The position numbers and the translations under genes were made by a program. This document shows positions 31,986-40,695 of a DNA stretch of 47,794 nt, piece by piece. A model generated the notes under the pieces. The model was not told the DNA's origin and ran no database searches. It worked only from the letters and a program-made list of their open reading frames with translations. The stretch comes from Desulfallas thermosapovorans DSM 6562 (GTDB lineage: Bacteria; Bacillota; Desulfotomaculia; Desulfotomaculales; Desulfallaceae). Numbering within the stretch: position 1 is the first letter of the stretch; the number at the start of each line of letters is the position of its first letter. The stretch is taken from positions 1-47,794 of the forward strand of contig NZ_VNHM01000020.1 of assembly GCF_008124625.1 (NCBI RefSeq). Reading direction: 5' to 3'.

Positions 31986-34181
31986 GTGGGAAAAAGGGAA
32001 TATCGCCCGAACGGAGAAGTGAAGCCAGGAGGCAGGTTTAATACCACGCTGCCCTATGTATTATTCAGTATTTCCACAGGGAAAGGAACGGTGTCTCACG
32101 TGCGCATGAAAGACTTCATGACCCCCGAAGCGTCTACATTAAATCCTGGTGATACTTTACGCCGGGCTGTGGAGCTTTTCCGCCGGACCCGTCTGGATGG
32201 TATACCCGCCGTGGATGGCCAGGGGTGTCTGGTGGGGCTCCTGACTCGCACTAACTTATTTGATGCCCTGCTTGAGGGTTATGGTCTGGATGACCCCGTG
32301 GATGACTTGCTTACCCGTAAAGTGGTAACTGTGGATCTGGATATGCCTTACCAAACTGTTGTCCGGGAAGTGAAGAAAAGTCCCGTGGGCATGGGGGTGG
32401 TGGTAGACGAGAACAACCGTGTGCGGGGGGCCCTCACCAAAGTGGATATGATTATGGCTTTGTTCAGGGAGTCGGATTTGTTAAATGCCAGGCTGCGAGC
32501 TGTATACCAGGCTATGCATAACGGGTTGGTGTCGGTGGATAACCAGGGGTGTATCACTATGCTCAATCCTGCGGCGGAGGTGCTGCTGGGCGTACAGGAG
32601 AAGGAGGTGCTGGGCTGCCCGGTGGAGAAGGTGTTGCCCGGGTTGAACCTGTCCAATATTATGGTCACCGGCCAGGTGGAGGTAAGTAAAAAATACGAGG
32701 CGGCCGGCCGGGCGTTTCTGGTTAATTGTACGCCGGTGCTGGACGGGGGGAATACGGTAGGGGCTATGGCCATTTTTCAGGATTTGACTGAGCTGGAACA
32801 GGTGGCAGCGGAACTGGAAAGTGTGCGCACCCTGCAGCACACCCTGCGGACCGTGCTGGATATAGCTTATGATGGAATAGTGGTGGTTGACAAAGAGGGG
32901 TATATCACCTTTTTCAACCAGTCGCTGGCCGATTTTTTCGGCCTTGCGGCCCGGGATGCCATTGGGCGGCACGTGACCGATGTTCTGGAAAACAGCCGCC
33001 TGCATATAGTGGCCCGTACCGGGGTGCCGGAAACAGCTCAACTGCAACAGGTGGGCGGAAGCTATTATGTGGTTTCACGCTTGCCCATTGTGGAAAACGG
33101 CCGGGTGGTGGGTGCGGTGGGCAAGATAATGTTCCGCAACCTGGAGGAAATCAGGGAGCTGGCCCGGCGTATGGATAATCTGGAAAGCCAGCTTAGCTTT
33201 TACCGTGAAGAACTACAAAAAAACAGCGGCAGTCGTTTTACCTTTGACAGTATCATCACGGTTAGCCCGGCCATGGTAAAGCTAAAGGGGGAAGCTTTGC
33301 AGGCCGCCCGGGGTATATCCACGGTACTCATCCGGGGAGCCAGCGGCACCGGCAAGGAACTTTTTGCCCAGGCCATACACACGGCAAGCCCCCGCCGGGA
33401 AGGACCCTTTGTAAAGGTAAACTGTGCGGCCATTCCCGAGCATTTAATGGAGTCGGAATTCTTTGGCTATGCCCCCGGGGCCTTTACCGGTGCCATGCGG
33501 GGCGGAAAGCCCGGGCGTTTTGAGCTGGCCCACGGGGGTACTATATTCCTGGATGAAATAGGGGATATGAGCCCGGGCTTGCAGGCCAAGCTGCTGCGGG
33601 TGTTGCAGGACCGGGAGTTCGACCGGGTGGGTGGTACGCACCCGGTGCAGGTGGACGTGCGGGTGGTGGCGGCTACCAATCGTGAACTGGAGGAAATGGT
33701 GGCCAGGGGTGATTTCCGTGAAGACCTTTTTTACCGTCTCAATGTCATTGCCCTGGCCATACCACCCCTGCGGGAACGGCCCGAGGACATTTTGCCCCTG
33801 GTGCATTACTTTTTACGCAAATATAACAATATTTTTGGCGCGCGGGTAACTGATTTGGATCATGAAGCGCTGGAAATTTTAAAGGCCCACCACTGGCCGG
33901 GTAACGTGCGGGAACTGGAAAATGTAATTGAACGCGCCGTAAACTTTGTCACCGGCAGTATAATCAGGGTAAAGGATTTGCCCGCTTATTTGCGCCGCGA
34001 AAAATCGGATCCGGGCCGCCGGGCGGGCGGCAGCAACTACCGGGCTCGTTTGGATGACGTTGAGCGGGAGATCATCCAGGCCGCCCTGAAGTCAACCCGG
34101 GGCAATAAAACCCAGGCCGCCCGCATGCTGGGCATCAGTCGCTCCCGCTTGTACGTGAAGCTTAAAAAGCTGGACAGCTAA
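31986..34181 (+). CDS. Sigma-54-dependent activator with CBS and PAS sensor domains
   Basis: 731 aa from this start. Order: two CBS motifs (MKDFMTPEASTLNPGD onward), two PAS domains (LRAVYQAMHNGLVSVDN region and LDIAYDGIVVVDKEG region), the AAA+ activator core with Walker A RGASGTGKE, the sigma-54 contact loop GAFTGA (encoded at 33477-33494), the IFLDEIGDMSP and RDREFDRVGG segments, and a C-terminal Fis-type HTH (NKTQAARMLGISRSRLYVKL). The start is not certain: GTG 31986 is 12 nt from GGAGG; GTG 32091 or 32100, nearer AAGGAA, would trim 35-38 residues. CBS pairs commonly bind adenine nucleotides. It is convergent with the acyl-CoA operon that has a sigma-54 promoter, and is its likely activator. 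Confidence 0.9.
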   Translation: MGKREYRPNGEVKPGGRFNTTLPYVLFSISTGKGTVSHVRMKDFMTPEASTLNPGDTLRRAVELFRRTRLDGIPAVDGQGCLVGLLTRTNLFDALLEGYGLDDPVDDLLTRKVVTVDLDMPYQTVVREVKKSPVGMGVVVDENNRVRGALTKVDMIMALFRESDLLNARLRAVYQAMHNGLVSVDNQGCITMLNPAAEVLLGVQEKEVLGCPVEKVLPGLNLSNIMVTGQVEVSKKYEAAGRAFLVNCTPVLDGGNTVGAMAIFQDLTELEQVAAELESVRTLQHTLRTVLDIAYDGIVVVDKEGYITFFNQSLADFFGLAARDAIGRHVTDVLENSRLHIVARTGVPETAQLQQVGGSYYVVSRLPIVENGRVVGAVGKIMFRNLEEIRELARRMDNLESQLSFYREELQKNSGSRFTFDSIITVSPAMVKLKGEALQAARGISTVLIRGASGTGKELFAQAIHTASPRREGPFVKVNCAAIPEHLMESEFFGYAPGAFTGAMRGGKPGRFELAHGGTIFLDEIGDMSPGLQAKLLRVLQDREFDRVGGTHPVQVDVRVVAATNRELEEMVARGDFREDLFYRLNVIALAIPPLRERPEDILPLVHYFLRKYNNIFGARVTDLDHEALEILKAHHWPGNVRELENVIERAVNFVTGSIIRVKDLPAYLRREKSDPGRRAGGSNYRARLDDVEREIIQAALKSTRGNKTQAARMLGISRSRLYVKLKKLDS

Positions 34182-34215
34182 AAGGTGTAAGTACGGGGAC
34201 GGTTACCTCGCTTCC

Positions 34216-34257
34216 TAAAGCGTAGCGAAGAATCCAAGATCCTTCGCTACACCTTTA
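34216..34257. other. Inverted repeat between convergent units
   Basis: TAAAG plus GTAGCGAAG (34216-34220, 34222-34230) pairs with CTTCGCTAC plus CTTTA (34242-34250, 34253-34257). No U-tract follows on either strand, so terminator function is uncertain. Confidence 0.5.
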
Positions 34258-34315
34258 GAGTGAGCTGAAAAGTGGGTCAGAGTGATGATTTCGACTCCTG
34301 ACTTCTCAAACACTA

Positions 34316-35458
34316 CTACAACCCTATTTCCTTGGCGATGATATTTTTCATTACTTCGGTGGTGCCGGCAAAAATGTTGAAAATGCGCACGTCCCGGTAG
34401 TCCCGGCAAATGGGATATTCTTCACAGTAACCGTACCCGCCGTGCAGCTGCAAGCAGTGATAGGCTGTGCGGTTAGCCATTTCTGTAATCCACCATTTGG
34501 CCATGGAAACCTCCTTGACCACCCGTTCCCCGGCCAGGTGCTTTTCAAGCAGCTGGTTGATAAATGAACGGCCCAGTTCCACCTCGGTGGCCATTTCCGC
34601 CAGTTTAAAGCTGTTGTGCTGGAATTTGGTTACGGGTTTGCCGAATATATGCCGTTCCCGGCAGTATTCGATGGTATAGTTTAGCATCCTTTCAGCCAAT
34701 CCCTGGGCCATTATGGAGCACACCAGCCGCTCTTGCTGCAGTTTTTCCATCAGGTAGATAAATCCCGCGTTTTCCCGGCCCAGCAGGTTACCCGCCGGTA
34801 CCCGGCAGTCGCTGAAGACCAGCTCGGCGGTATCCTGGCTCCGGAGCCCCATTTTATCCAGTTTGCGCCCCCGGGAAAATCCCGGGGCATCCTTCTCCAC
34901 CACCACCAGGCTGATGCCCTTGTGGGGGGGATTGGCCCGGGGATCGGTTTTACAGGCCACGATGATTAAATCCGACAGCAAACCGTTGGATATAAAGGTT
35001 TTGGTACCGTTTAGTATATAATGGTCACCTTCCCGAACGGCCGTGGTGCGGATGGCGGCCAGGTCCGAACCGGTGTCGGGTTCGGTCATGGCCACCGCGG
35101 TGATGATATCGCCGGATACACAGCCGGGAAGCCATTTTTGCTTTTGCTCCTCTGTGCCGTAAGAGGCGATATAGGGCACTATAATGTCGCTGTGCAGGGG
35201 AAACATCACGTGGGTACCGGCCCGGGCCAGCTCTTCGGTGATAATAACCGAATATTCAAAGCCCGCCCCGGCGCCGTCATATTTTTCCTCCACCCAGGGG
35301 CACAAAAAGCCGTTTTCCCCGGCTTTTTGCCACACTTCCCTGGGGATTTGCCCTGCTTCCTCCCACTCATGGTAATGGGGTATTACTTCAGCCTGCAGGA
35401 ACTTGCGGAAGGAGTCCCTGAATAATTTATAGTCGCCGGAATAAAGGTCCAGGGCCAT
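34316..35458 (-). CDS. Acyl-CoA dehydrogenase
   Basis: 380-aa flavoprotein that introduces the alpha-beta double bond in acyl-CoA. Typical motifs are MTEPDTGSDLAAIRT, NGTKTFISNG and RHIFGKPVTKFQ, ending LHGGYGYCEEYPICRDYRD. At the MCAD-type catalytic Glu site (YEGT) this protein reads FAGT; a Glu in LQQERLV aligns with the helix-G base of isovaleryl-CoA and long-chain dehydrogenases, so it belongs to that branch. ATG 35458 follows GGAGG at 8 nt and lies one base after the SDR stop. Last gene of the seven-gene operon; the substrate is not predictable. Confidence 0.92.
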   Translation of the reverse strand: MALDLYSGDYKLFRDSFRKFLQAEVIPHYHEWEEAGQIPREVWQKAGENGFLCPWVEEKYDGAGAGFEYSVIITEELARAGTHVMFPLHSDIIVPYIASYGTEEQKQKWLPGCVSGDIITAVAMTEPDTGSDLAAIRTTAVREGDHYILNGTKTFISNGLLSDLIIVACKTDPRANPPHKGISLVVVEKDAPGFSRGRKLDKMGLRSQDTAELVFSDCRVPAGNLLGRENAGFIYLMEKLQQERLVCSIMAQGLAERMLNYTIEYCRERHIFGKPVTKFQHNSFKLAEMATEVELGRSFINQLLEKHLAGERVVKEVSMAKWWITEMANRTAYHCLQLHGGYGYCEEYPICRDYRDVRIFNIFAGTTEVMKNIIAKEIGL

Positions 35459-35459
35459 T

Positions 35460-36284
35460 TTACATGCCTCCAGTAACCCGCAATACTTCACCGCTGATGT
35501 AATCGGCCAGGGGCGAAGCCATCAACAGTATGGCGCTGGCGGCCTCTTCGGGGGTGCCCGCCCTGCGCAATGGTATCATGGCCTTGAACATCTGCCGCAT
35601 GCTTTCTGGAATGCCGATGGCCACTTCTTTTCCATCCCGGCTGATGGCGTCCCCTTTTTCTTTGGGTTGGGTGAGGCGGGTTTCTATAAAGCCAAAGGCC
35701 ACGGTATTGACACAAACATTAAAGGGGCCCCATTCCCTGGCCAGGGTCTTGGTGAGACCCACCAAACCCGCTTTGGCGGTGGAATAGTTGGCCTGCCCGG
35801 CATTGCCGTCCAAACCCGCAATGGATGAAATGTTGATTATTTTGCGGGTAACCCGCAGGCCGGCTTCCTTTTCCTTTTTGGCCGCTTCCCGGATATAGGG
35901 GGCGGCGGCCCGGATGATGCGGAAAGGGGCGGTCAGGTGTATTTTAAGCATGGCCTCCCACTGCTCATCGCTCATTTTGTGGATGACTCCGTCCCAGGTG
36001 TAGCCTGCATTATTTACGATTACGTCAATGCTGGGGCCAAAGTTTTCCACGGCGGTTTGTACCAGTTGGGCTGCGAAATCTGAGGCGGTGACATCACCCA
36101 CACAGGCCACGGCTTGCCCGCCGGCGGCCTTGATTTCTTCCACCACTTCCACGGCCGGGCCTTCGTCCAGGTCGCTTACCACCACACGGCCGCCTTCCCG
36201 GGCGAAAAGCAGCGCCGTGGCCCGCCCGATACCCCGGCCTGCTCCGGTGATGATACAGGTCTTATCCTTTAACATGAGCTCCAT
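35460..36284 (-). CDS. Short-chain dehydrogenase/reductase
   Basis: 274-aa NAD(P)-dependent SDR. It has the cofactor motif TGAGRGIG (residues 14-21), NNAG near 91, and the catalytic Ser (NISSIAG) with YSTAK. The acidic residue at the end of beta-2 (SDLDEG) suggests NAD(H) preference. It probably acts as the 3-hydroxyacyl-CoA dehydrogenase in this operon, or as a 3-oxoacyl reductase. ATG 36284 follows AAAGGAGG at 8 nt. A 262-bp gap separates it from the MaoC gene; that gap holds a hairpin at 36498-36533. Confidence 0.92.
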   Translation of the reverse strand: MELMLKDKTCIITGAGRGIGRATALLFAREGGRVVVSDLDEGPAVEVVEEIKAAGGQAVACVGDVTASDFAAQLVQTAVENFGPSIDVIVNNAGYTWDGVIHKMSDEQWEAMLKIHLTAPFRIIRAAAPYIREAAKKEKEAGLRVTRKIINISSIAGLDGNAGQANYSTAKAGLVGLTKTLAREWGPFNVCVNTVAFGFIETRLTQPKEKGDAISRDGKEVAIGIPESMRQMFKAMIPLRRAGTPEEAASAILLMASPLADYISGEVLRVTGGM

Positions 36285-36497
36285 TTATATGTCCTCCTTT
36301 TTAACTTAACTCCGGTATTTTTGCGCCGGCAAATTGGTTTTTCGGTTGTACCGGCACCTTCCTGAACCTCCCCACGGCTAAAACAGGGGATTTCCTTGAC
36401 TTTAGTGCAGGTAATCCGGTGCCGGGTGTTGAAAATCTGAAAAAAATTCCTTCATGGCGTTTTATCCCTGGAAAGGGCATGCATATAAAGTTGAAAG

Positions 36498-36533
36498 GTG
36501 AACTTGATCAGAAAGTTGACTTTCGAAGTTCAC
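36498..36533. other. Hairpin between MaoC and SDR genes
   Basis: GTGAACTT (36498-36505) pairs with AAGTTCAC (36526-36533). It sits just after the MaoC stop in the direction of the operon and may attenuate or stabilise the downstream message; no strong U-tract. The rest of the 36285-36546 gap has one copy of a 17-bp repeat at 36419-36435. Confidence 0.4.
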
Positions 36534-36546
36534 TTTAATGCTGGTT

Positions 36547-36984
36547 CTATAAACTGTTCTTTAATGGCAGGACTGCCTCGAAGGTTCCCTTGACTTTTAC
36601 ACCACCCCTTTGGTCGGCGGCAACAACCTGCCCCTGTACCAGCCCGACACCCTTTTCCAGGCGTTTTTCTGTAATTACACCGGTAACGGTAATGCTGTCC
36701 CCCGGTTTGGTGATATCCACAAAGCGCACAGCCAGGCTGGTTAAATTGCGGTTGGGAATCCATTGGGTAACTGCCTGGCCCACAAAACCCATGACCAGCA
36801 TACCGTGGGCGATGACTCCGCCGGTACCGGCCATTTGACCCACCTCGTCCAGGTAGTGTAAAGGGTTAAAGTCGCCGGAAGCCCCGGCGTATTTGACCAG
36901 CTGCGTTCTGTCTATGGCGGGTTTGGTCAGCGGGGGCAGGGGCCTTGACACTTCCAGGTCTTCAAAATAAACCGTCCGGTTCAT
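36547..36984 (-). CDS. MaoC-type (R)-specific enoyl-CoA hydratase
   Basis: 145-aa hot-dog-fold protein. The catalytic motif ASGDFNPLH (residues about 35-43) with the following GVIAHGML segment is the hydratase-2 signature with its Asp and His. ATG 36984 follows AAGGTGAT; an extended frame to 37044 is not supported. It lies 10 bp after a second, MaoC-N-type gene and the two probably form a heteromer, since MaoC-N domains often pair with separate MaoC subunits. It should hydrate the enoyl-CoA from the acyl-CoA dehydrogenase. Confidence 0.9.
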   Translation of the reverse strand: MNRTVYFEDLEVSRPLPPLTKPAIDRTQLVKYAGASGDFNPLHYLDEVGQMAGTGGVIAHGMLVMGFVGQAVTQWIPNRNLTSLAVRFVDITKPGDSITVTGVITEKRLEKGVGLVQGQVVAADQRGGVKVKGTFEAVLPLKNSL

Positions 36985-36994
36985 TGAAATCACC

Positions 36995-37435
36995 TTACTT
37001 TCTTTCAATAACTGTACTGAGGGATACCAGCACGGTTTTACCATGCTGGTTTTGGTAAATGGTCTCCAGGTGGAATATGTGCATTTTACCCTTATCGGCG
37101 AATCCCTTCAGGGTGCAACGGGCCTCAATTTTATCGCCCGGGTTGATTTCGCCCAGGTAGCGGTATTCCTGCCCGCCATGCAGTACCTTCAAGGGATTTA
37201 TTTTCAGGTTAAGACACAGGGTCATGAAGTCCTGTCCTCCCCAGAAATCCATGCAAGTGCCGAAGGTGGGCGGGGCGATGATATCCCGGTAACCCATGTT
37301 GCGGGCGTATTCGGTATCGGTGTAAACCGGGTTGTCATCCCCGATGGCCAGGACCATTTCCCGAATTTTTCCCCTTTCCACGGTAAAGGAAAAACGGGAC
37401 AATTCGGTACCCACCAGGCCGTTATAATTGCTCAT
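36995..37435 (-). CDS. MaoC N-terminal-type dehydratase subunit
   Basis: 146-aa hot-dog protein of the FAS1/MaoC_dehydrat_N group, with FTVERGKIREMVLAIGDDNP, IIAPPTFGT and HGGQEYRYLGEINPGD. It lacks the full GDxNPxH motif of its neighbour, so it is likely the noncatalytic or binding half of a two-subunit hydratase. ATG 37435 is 6 nt after AAGGAGG; TTG 37441 is less likely. It lies 10 bp before the MaoC gene. Confidence 0.88.
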   Translation of the reverse strand: MSNYNGLVGTELSRFSFTVERGKIREMVLAIGDDNPVYTDTEYARNMGYRDIIAPPTFGTCMDFWGGQDFMTLCLNLKINPLKVLHGGQEYRYLGEINPGDKIEARCTLKGFADKGKMHIFHLETIYQNQHGKTVLVSLSTVIERK

Positions 37436-37549
37436 AAACAACCTCCTTTGGTGCCGCTTCCTTTGATTTGGTGCGGCCTCCTTTGGTGCCGGGTGTTGAA
37501 AGGTTGACAGGTTGAAAGGTTGAAAGCTTAGTGTTGCAATTAAATAATT

Positions 37550-37768
37550 TTACCGGTCCAGCAATGACTTTTCCCCGGCGGCGGCATATTCCCGGTAGAG
37601 GGGGCAGGCGGTGGTTTTGGGGCAGTGGTCATATTCCAGGCAGCGCCAGGCAACCAGCTGGGTATCAATCTGGCAGGTGCCGCTTCCCTCCAGCATATAC
37701 AACTCTTCCACCCGTACCTCGTACCCTGCCACCGGGCATTGAAATGTGCTGTGCACCAGGGTTTGCAT
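37550..37768 (-). CDS. Cysteine-rich 72-aa protein of unknown function
   Basis: 72-aa protein in the acyl-CoA operon between thiolase and the MaoC pair. Six Cys (in FQCPVAG, GTCQID, WRCLEYDHC, TACPLY) suggest metal or iron-sulfur binding, but the spacing fits no motif I know. ATG 37768 is preceded by GGAGG about 12 nt upstream. The overlapping longer frame 37540-38160 runs antisense to nothing better and is not used. Its place in the operon suggests a helper to the thiolase step; that is inference. Confidence 0.6.
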   Translation of the reverse strand: MQTLVHSTFQCPVAGYEVRVEELYMLEGSGTCQIDTQLVAWRCLEYDHCPKTTACPLYREYAAAGEKSLLDR

Positions 37769-37847
37769 GATTTAATCCGGCCTCCATGATTAAGCAGTAA
37801 TGCTATAGCACAGTCAATTTGACATTGAAACAGGCAATGATAAAATT

Positions 37848-39017
37848 TTATTCCTTTCCCACTATGCACACCGAGCACACTGCTTCCCAGGGGAAGCCGC
37901 CCAGGTTGTGGGTGAGCCCCAGTTTGGGATTGTCTATCTGCCTGGGGCCGGCCTGGCCCCTTAGCTGCAGGTACATTTCGTACAGCATGCGCAGGCCGCT
38001 GGCTCCGATGGGATGGCCGAAGGATTTGAGCCCCCCGTCCGGGTTGACCGGCAGTTCTCCGTCCAGGTCGAATACGCCGTTCAGCACATCCTGCCAGGCC
38101 CGGCCCCTTTCCGAAAAGCCCAGGTCCTCGTAAATAACCAGTTCCGTGGGGGTGAAGCAATCATGCACTTCAGCCATGCTGATTTCCTTGCGCGGGTTGG
38201 TGATGCCCGCCTGGCGATAAGCATCCAGCCCGGCATAATAAGTCTCTCGGATGGATGTAAAGTCGAAATCCTGGTGCATGGCACCGTGTCCCGGCCCGCA
38301 GACCACGGAAAGGGCTTTGACGTAGATGGGGTTTTTGTTATACTTTTTGGCATCCTCGGCCCGCACAATAATGGCGGCGGCCGAACCGTCGGCCACCCCG
38401 GAGCAATCCATGACCCCCAGAGGCGCCGCCACAATGGGGGAATTGAGGATTTTCTCCATGGGTACCTCTTTGCGGAACTGGGCCTTGGGGTTCAGGGCCC
38501 CGTTTTTGTGGTTTTTATAGGCGATGCGGGCCAGCACCCGTTTGCCTGTTTCCGGGTCCAGGCCGTACTTGTTAAAATATGCCGGGGCCAGAAGGGAAAA
38601 GGCGGCCGGGGCGGAATAGTTGGGGGCGGTACCGTCCCCCGGAGGCGGGGTGATTACCAGCCCGCTGTAACCCGAGTCCTTTAACTTTTCCACTCCGATG
38701 GCCATGGCAATGTCATAAGCACCCGCAGCCACGGCGTAACAGGCATTTCTAAAGGCATCGGTACCGGTGGCACAGAAATTTTCAATGCGGGTCACCGGTT
38801 TGTATTGTATCTTAAGTGGCTCCGAAAGGCTGATCCCCGCCCAGCCTGAGGCGCAACTGCCCAGCCAGTAGGCCTGGATATCCTCCGGGGTTAGCCCGGC
38901 GTCCTCCAGCGCCTGGTAGGCGGCATCCACCAGCATATCACCGGCGCTTTTGTCCCAGTGCTCTCCGAAGCGGGTGCAGCCCATGCCCACTATGGCAACT
39001 TTGTCCCTGATGCTCAT
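37848..39017 (-). CDS. Thiolase (SCP2/lipid-transfer type)
   Basis: 389-aa thiolase-like enzyme. The acyl-accepting Cys is C82 in NFCATGTDAF, and the C-terminal motif GHPIGASG gives the catalytic His; EVHDCFTP is near residue 290. This is the SCP2-thiolase branch, whose members usually need a DUF35/OB-fold partner, here supplied by the fusion protein encoded upstream. ATG 39017 follows GGGAGG. It should cleave the 3-oxoacyl-CoA to acetyl-CoA or propionyl-CoA. Confidence 0.9.
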   Translation of the reverse strand: MSIRDKVAIVGMGCTRFGEHWDKSAGDMLVDAAYQALEDAGLTPEDIQAYWLGSCASGWAGISLSEPLKIQYKPVTRIENFCATGTDAFRNACYAVAAGAYDIAMAIGVEKLKDSGYSGLVITPPPGDGTAPNYSAPAAFSLLAPAYFNKYGLDPETGKRVLARIAYKNHKNGALNPKAQFRKEVPMEKILNSPIVAAPLGVMDCSGVADGSAAAIIVRAEDAKKYNKNPIYVKALSVVCGPGHGAMHQDFDFTSIRETYYAGLDAYRQAGITNPRKEISMAEVHDCFTPTELVIYEDLGFSERGRAWQDVLNGVFDLDGELPVNPDGGLKSFGHPIGASGLRMLYEMYLQLRGQAGPRQIDNPKLGLTHNLGGFPWEAVCSVCIVGKE

Positions 39018-39059
39018 TAATAAAAACCTCCCTCAATGAAAAATTATTTTCAGGGCTAC

Positions 39060-40472
39060 TCACCTCTTGGGCCTGGCTTTCCAGTAATAATTGTGGATCC
39101 CCCCGGCCTTAAAAAGCTTGCGGAAGGTGGTTTCCACCTCCATGCCGATGGCTACTTTCGCCGGCTCGCAATCGGTCATTTCGCAAAGTAACCGCCCGCC
39201 GCCCTCGAAATCAATCACCGCAAATACCGTAGGCGGGTCCTGGGAAAATGTTAAATAATCAATTGTATAGGTGGTGATACGGGCATTGATGTCTGCAAAA
39301 CAGTAGGGTTCCATGGCGTCTTTGGCCTGGCAGTGCACGCACACCCTCTGAGCGGGAATTTGCGGGGTGCCGCAGCGGGTGCAGCGGCTGCCGTAAAAGG
39401 CCAATATCTTTTTATTGTTACGCCACATGGCCGGTGCAGAGGGGCGGTCGGGTTCGGGCCGCTTGGGTGGCTCAAAGTCCAGCATACCCTTCCAGCGCAG
39501 GTAATTCTGGTAGCTCAGGGAAGTTTTCTTGGATTGCAGTAGTTTCGAAACACCATGCTTGGGAGCGAATTTTTTGATATTGTCCGTAACCCGCAGCAGC
39601 ACGGCGTCCACTCCCTCGCCGAAGGTAACCATTAATATACGGTCCCCGGGTGCCGCTTGCTCCAGCGCCGCGGCCAGCATCAGCGGGGCGTGGGCGGTGC
39701 CGGTAAGGCCTACTGTGCTAAATAGACCATCCTCAATCTGGGACTGCTCAAACCCGAGGGAAAGAGCGGTGCCCGCCTGGTAACGGGGGGAAGGTGCATA
39801 GAGCACCAGCTTGCTGATTTCCCCGGGGGTAATTTTTAACCTTCCCGCCAGGGTTGTCAGGGCTTTGGTGACCAGCGGGCCATAACCCCTGGTGATTACA
39901 AAACGGTCCTCCCAGGCCCGTACAAAACGGTCTGTTACGTCCCGCCACTGGGTCAGTACATCACCGGCCACAGTGCAACTGCCCTCTATTTCAGCCAGGA
40001 GGTTTTCCCGGCCGATAACCAGAGCTGCCGCTCCGTCGCCGAAAAGCTGTTCATGTTGTCCCCTGGCCGCCCCCAGGCGGCAATCCGCCGCTGCCACCAG
40101 TACGTGGCGGGCTCCCGACTTAACCGCATCAGCAGCGGACAGTAAAGCGGTAGAACCGGCCCGGAGAGTGGAAGTGAAGTCCGCGGTACGCACCAGGTCG
40201 GTGGTGTCTAGGGCTGCGGCAATGGTGGTGGCGGATTGTTTTTCGACATAGGGCGGGGTGGTGGTGGCAAAATATACGCCGTCCAGATCCCGGGGCCGGA
40301 TACCGGTCAGGCAGTCCCGGGCAGCTTCCACCGCCATGGTTACGCTGTCTTCATCGTAATTGGCCACCGCCTTTTCTCCCGGGAGGGACGGCTCGCCGAA
40401 GGCCTCGGCCAGGCGCCGGCGCTCCAGGCGGTTGAAGGGAATATAAGCGCCATAGGCGGTAATACCCACCAT
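39060..40472 (-). CDS. HMG-CoA-synthase-like protein fused to a DUF35 OB-fold domain
   Basis: 470-aa two-part protein. Residues 1-330 have the thiolase/KAS-III fold of HMG-CoA-synthase-like proteins (AAALDTTDLVRTADF, GDGAAALVIG). The nucleophilic Cys expected after that region is absent: the stretch reads FTSTLRAGSTALL. The C-terminal part (about 345-470) is a DUF35 zinc ribbon plus OB fold with four Cys in CTRCGTP and CVHCQA. It is probably a noncatalytic partner that assists acyl-CoA binding by the thiolase. First gene of the operon, about 130 nt after the predicted sigma-54 transcription start. Confidence 0.85.
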   Translation of the reverse strand: MVGITAYGAYIPFNRLERRRLAEAFGEPSLPGEKAVANYDEDSVTMAVEAARDCLTGIRPRDLDGVYFATTTPPYVEKQSATTIAAALDTTDLVRTADFTSTLRAGSTALLSAADAVKSGARHVLVAAADCRLGAARGQHEQLFGDGAAALVIGRENLLAEIEGSCTVAGDVLTQWRDVTDRFVRAWEDRFVITRGYGPLVTKALTTLAGRLKITPGEISKLVLYAPSPRYQAGTALSLGFEQSQIEDGLFSTVGLTGTAHAPLMLAAALEQAAPGDRILMVTFGEGVDAVLLRVTDNIKKFAPKHGVSKLLQSKKTSLSYQNYLRWKGMLDFEPPKRPEPDRPSAPAMWRNNKKILAFYGSRCTRCGTPQIPAQRVCVHCQAKDAMEPYCFADINARITTYTIDYLTFSQDPPTVFAVIDFEGGGRLLCEMTDCEPAKVAIGMEVETTFRKLFKAGGIHNYYWKARPKR

Positions 40473-40611
40473 AATGCTAATACCTCCTTATATGGCATGG
40501 TCCAGGTCATGTTGCCAGGCGTTGCGCGCATTACAAGCCTGTATTCAGTTAAGCTTGTAATGAATTTGTTGAAAAATTAGTTTTATTCAGTAAATGCTAT
40601 TACCTGGCAAT

Positions 40612-40627
40612 CGCAAAATATATGCCA
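40612..40627 (-). promoter_or_regulatory. Sigma-54 (-24/-12) promoter of the acyl-CoA operon
   Basis: On the minus strand the sequence is TGGCATATATTTTGCG. The GG and GC are exactly 10 nt apart, matching the TGGCAC-N5-TTGC consensus well. It points to the HMGS-like gene, with transcription expected near 40601. A sigma-54 activator gene flanks the operon. Confidence 0.75.
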
Positions 40628-40695
40628 GGGTTGCAATAGCGCTGAACCATAAAATATACGGCTTATAAAATGATGACTTGAAATTGTTTGTATTG

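Noticed and set aside
37540-38160. 206-aa minus-strand open frame
   Set aside because: It overlaps the thiolase gene, whose motifs are clear, and has composition typical of a shadow frame.
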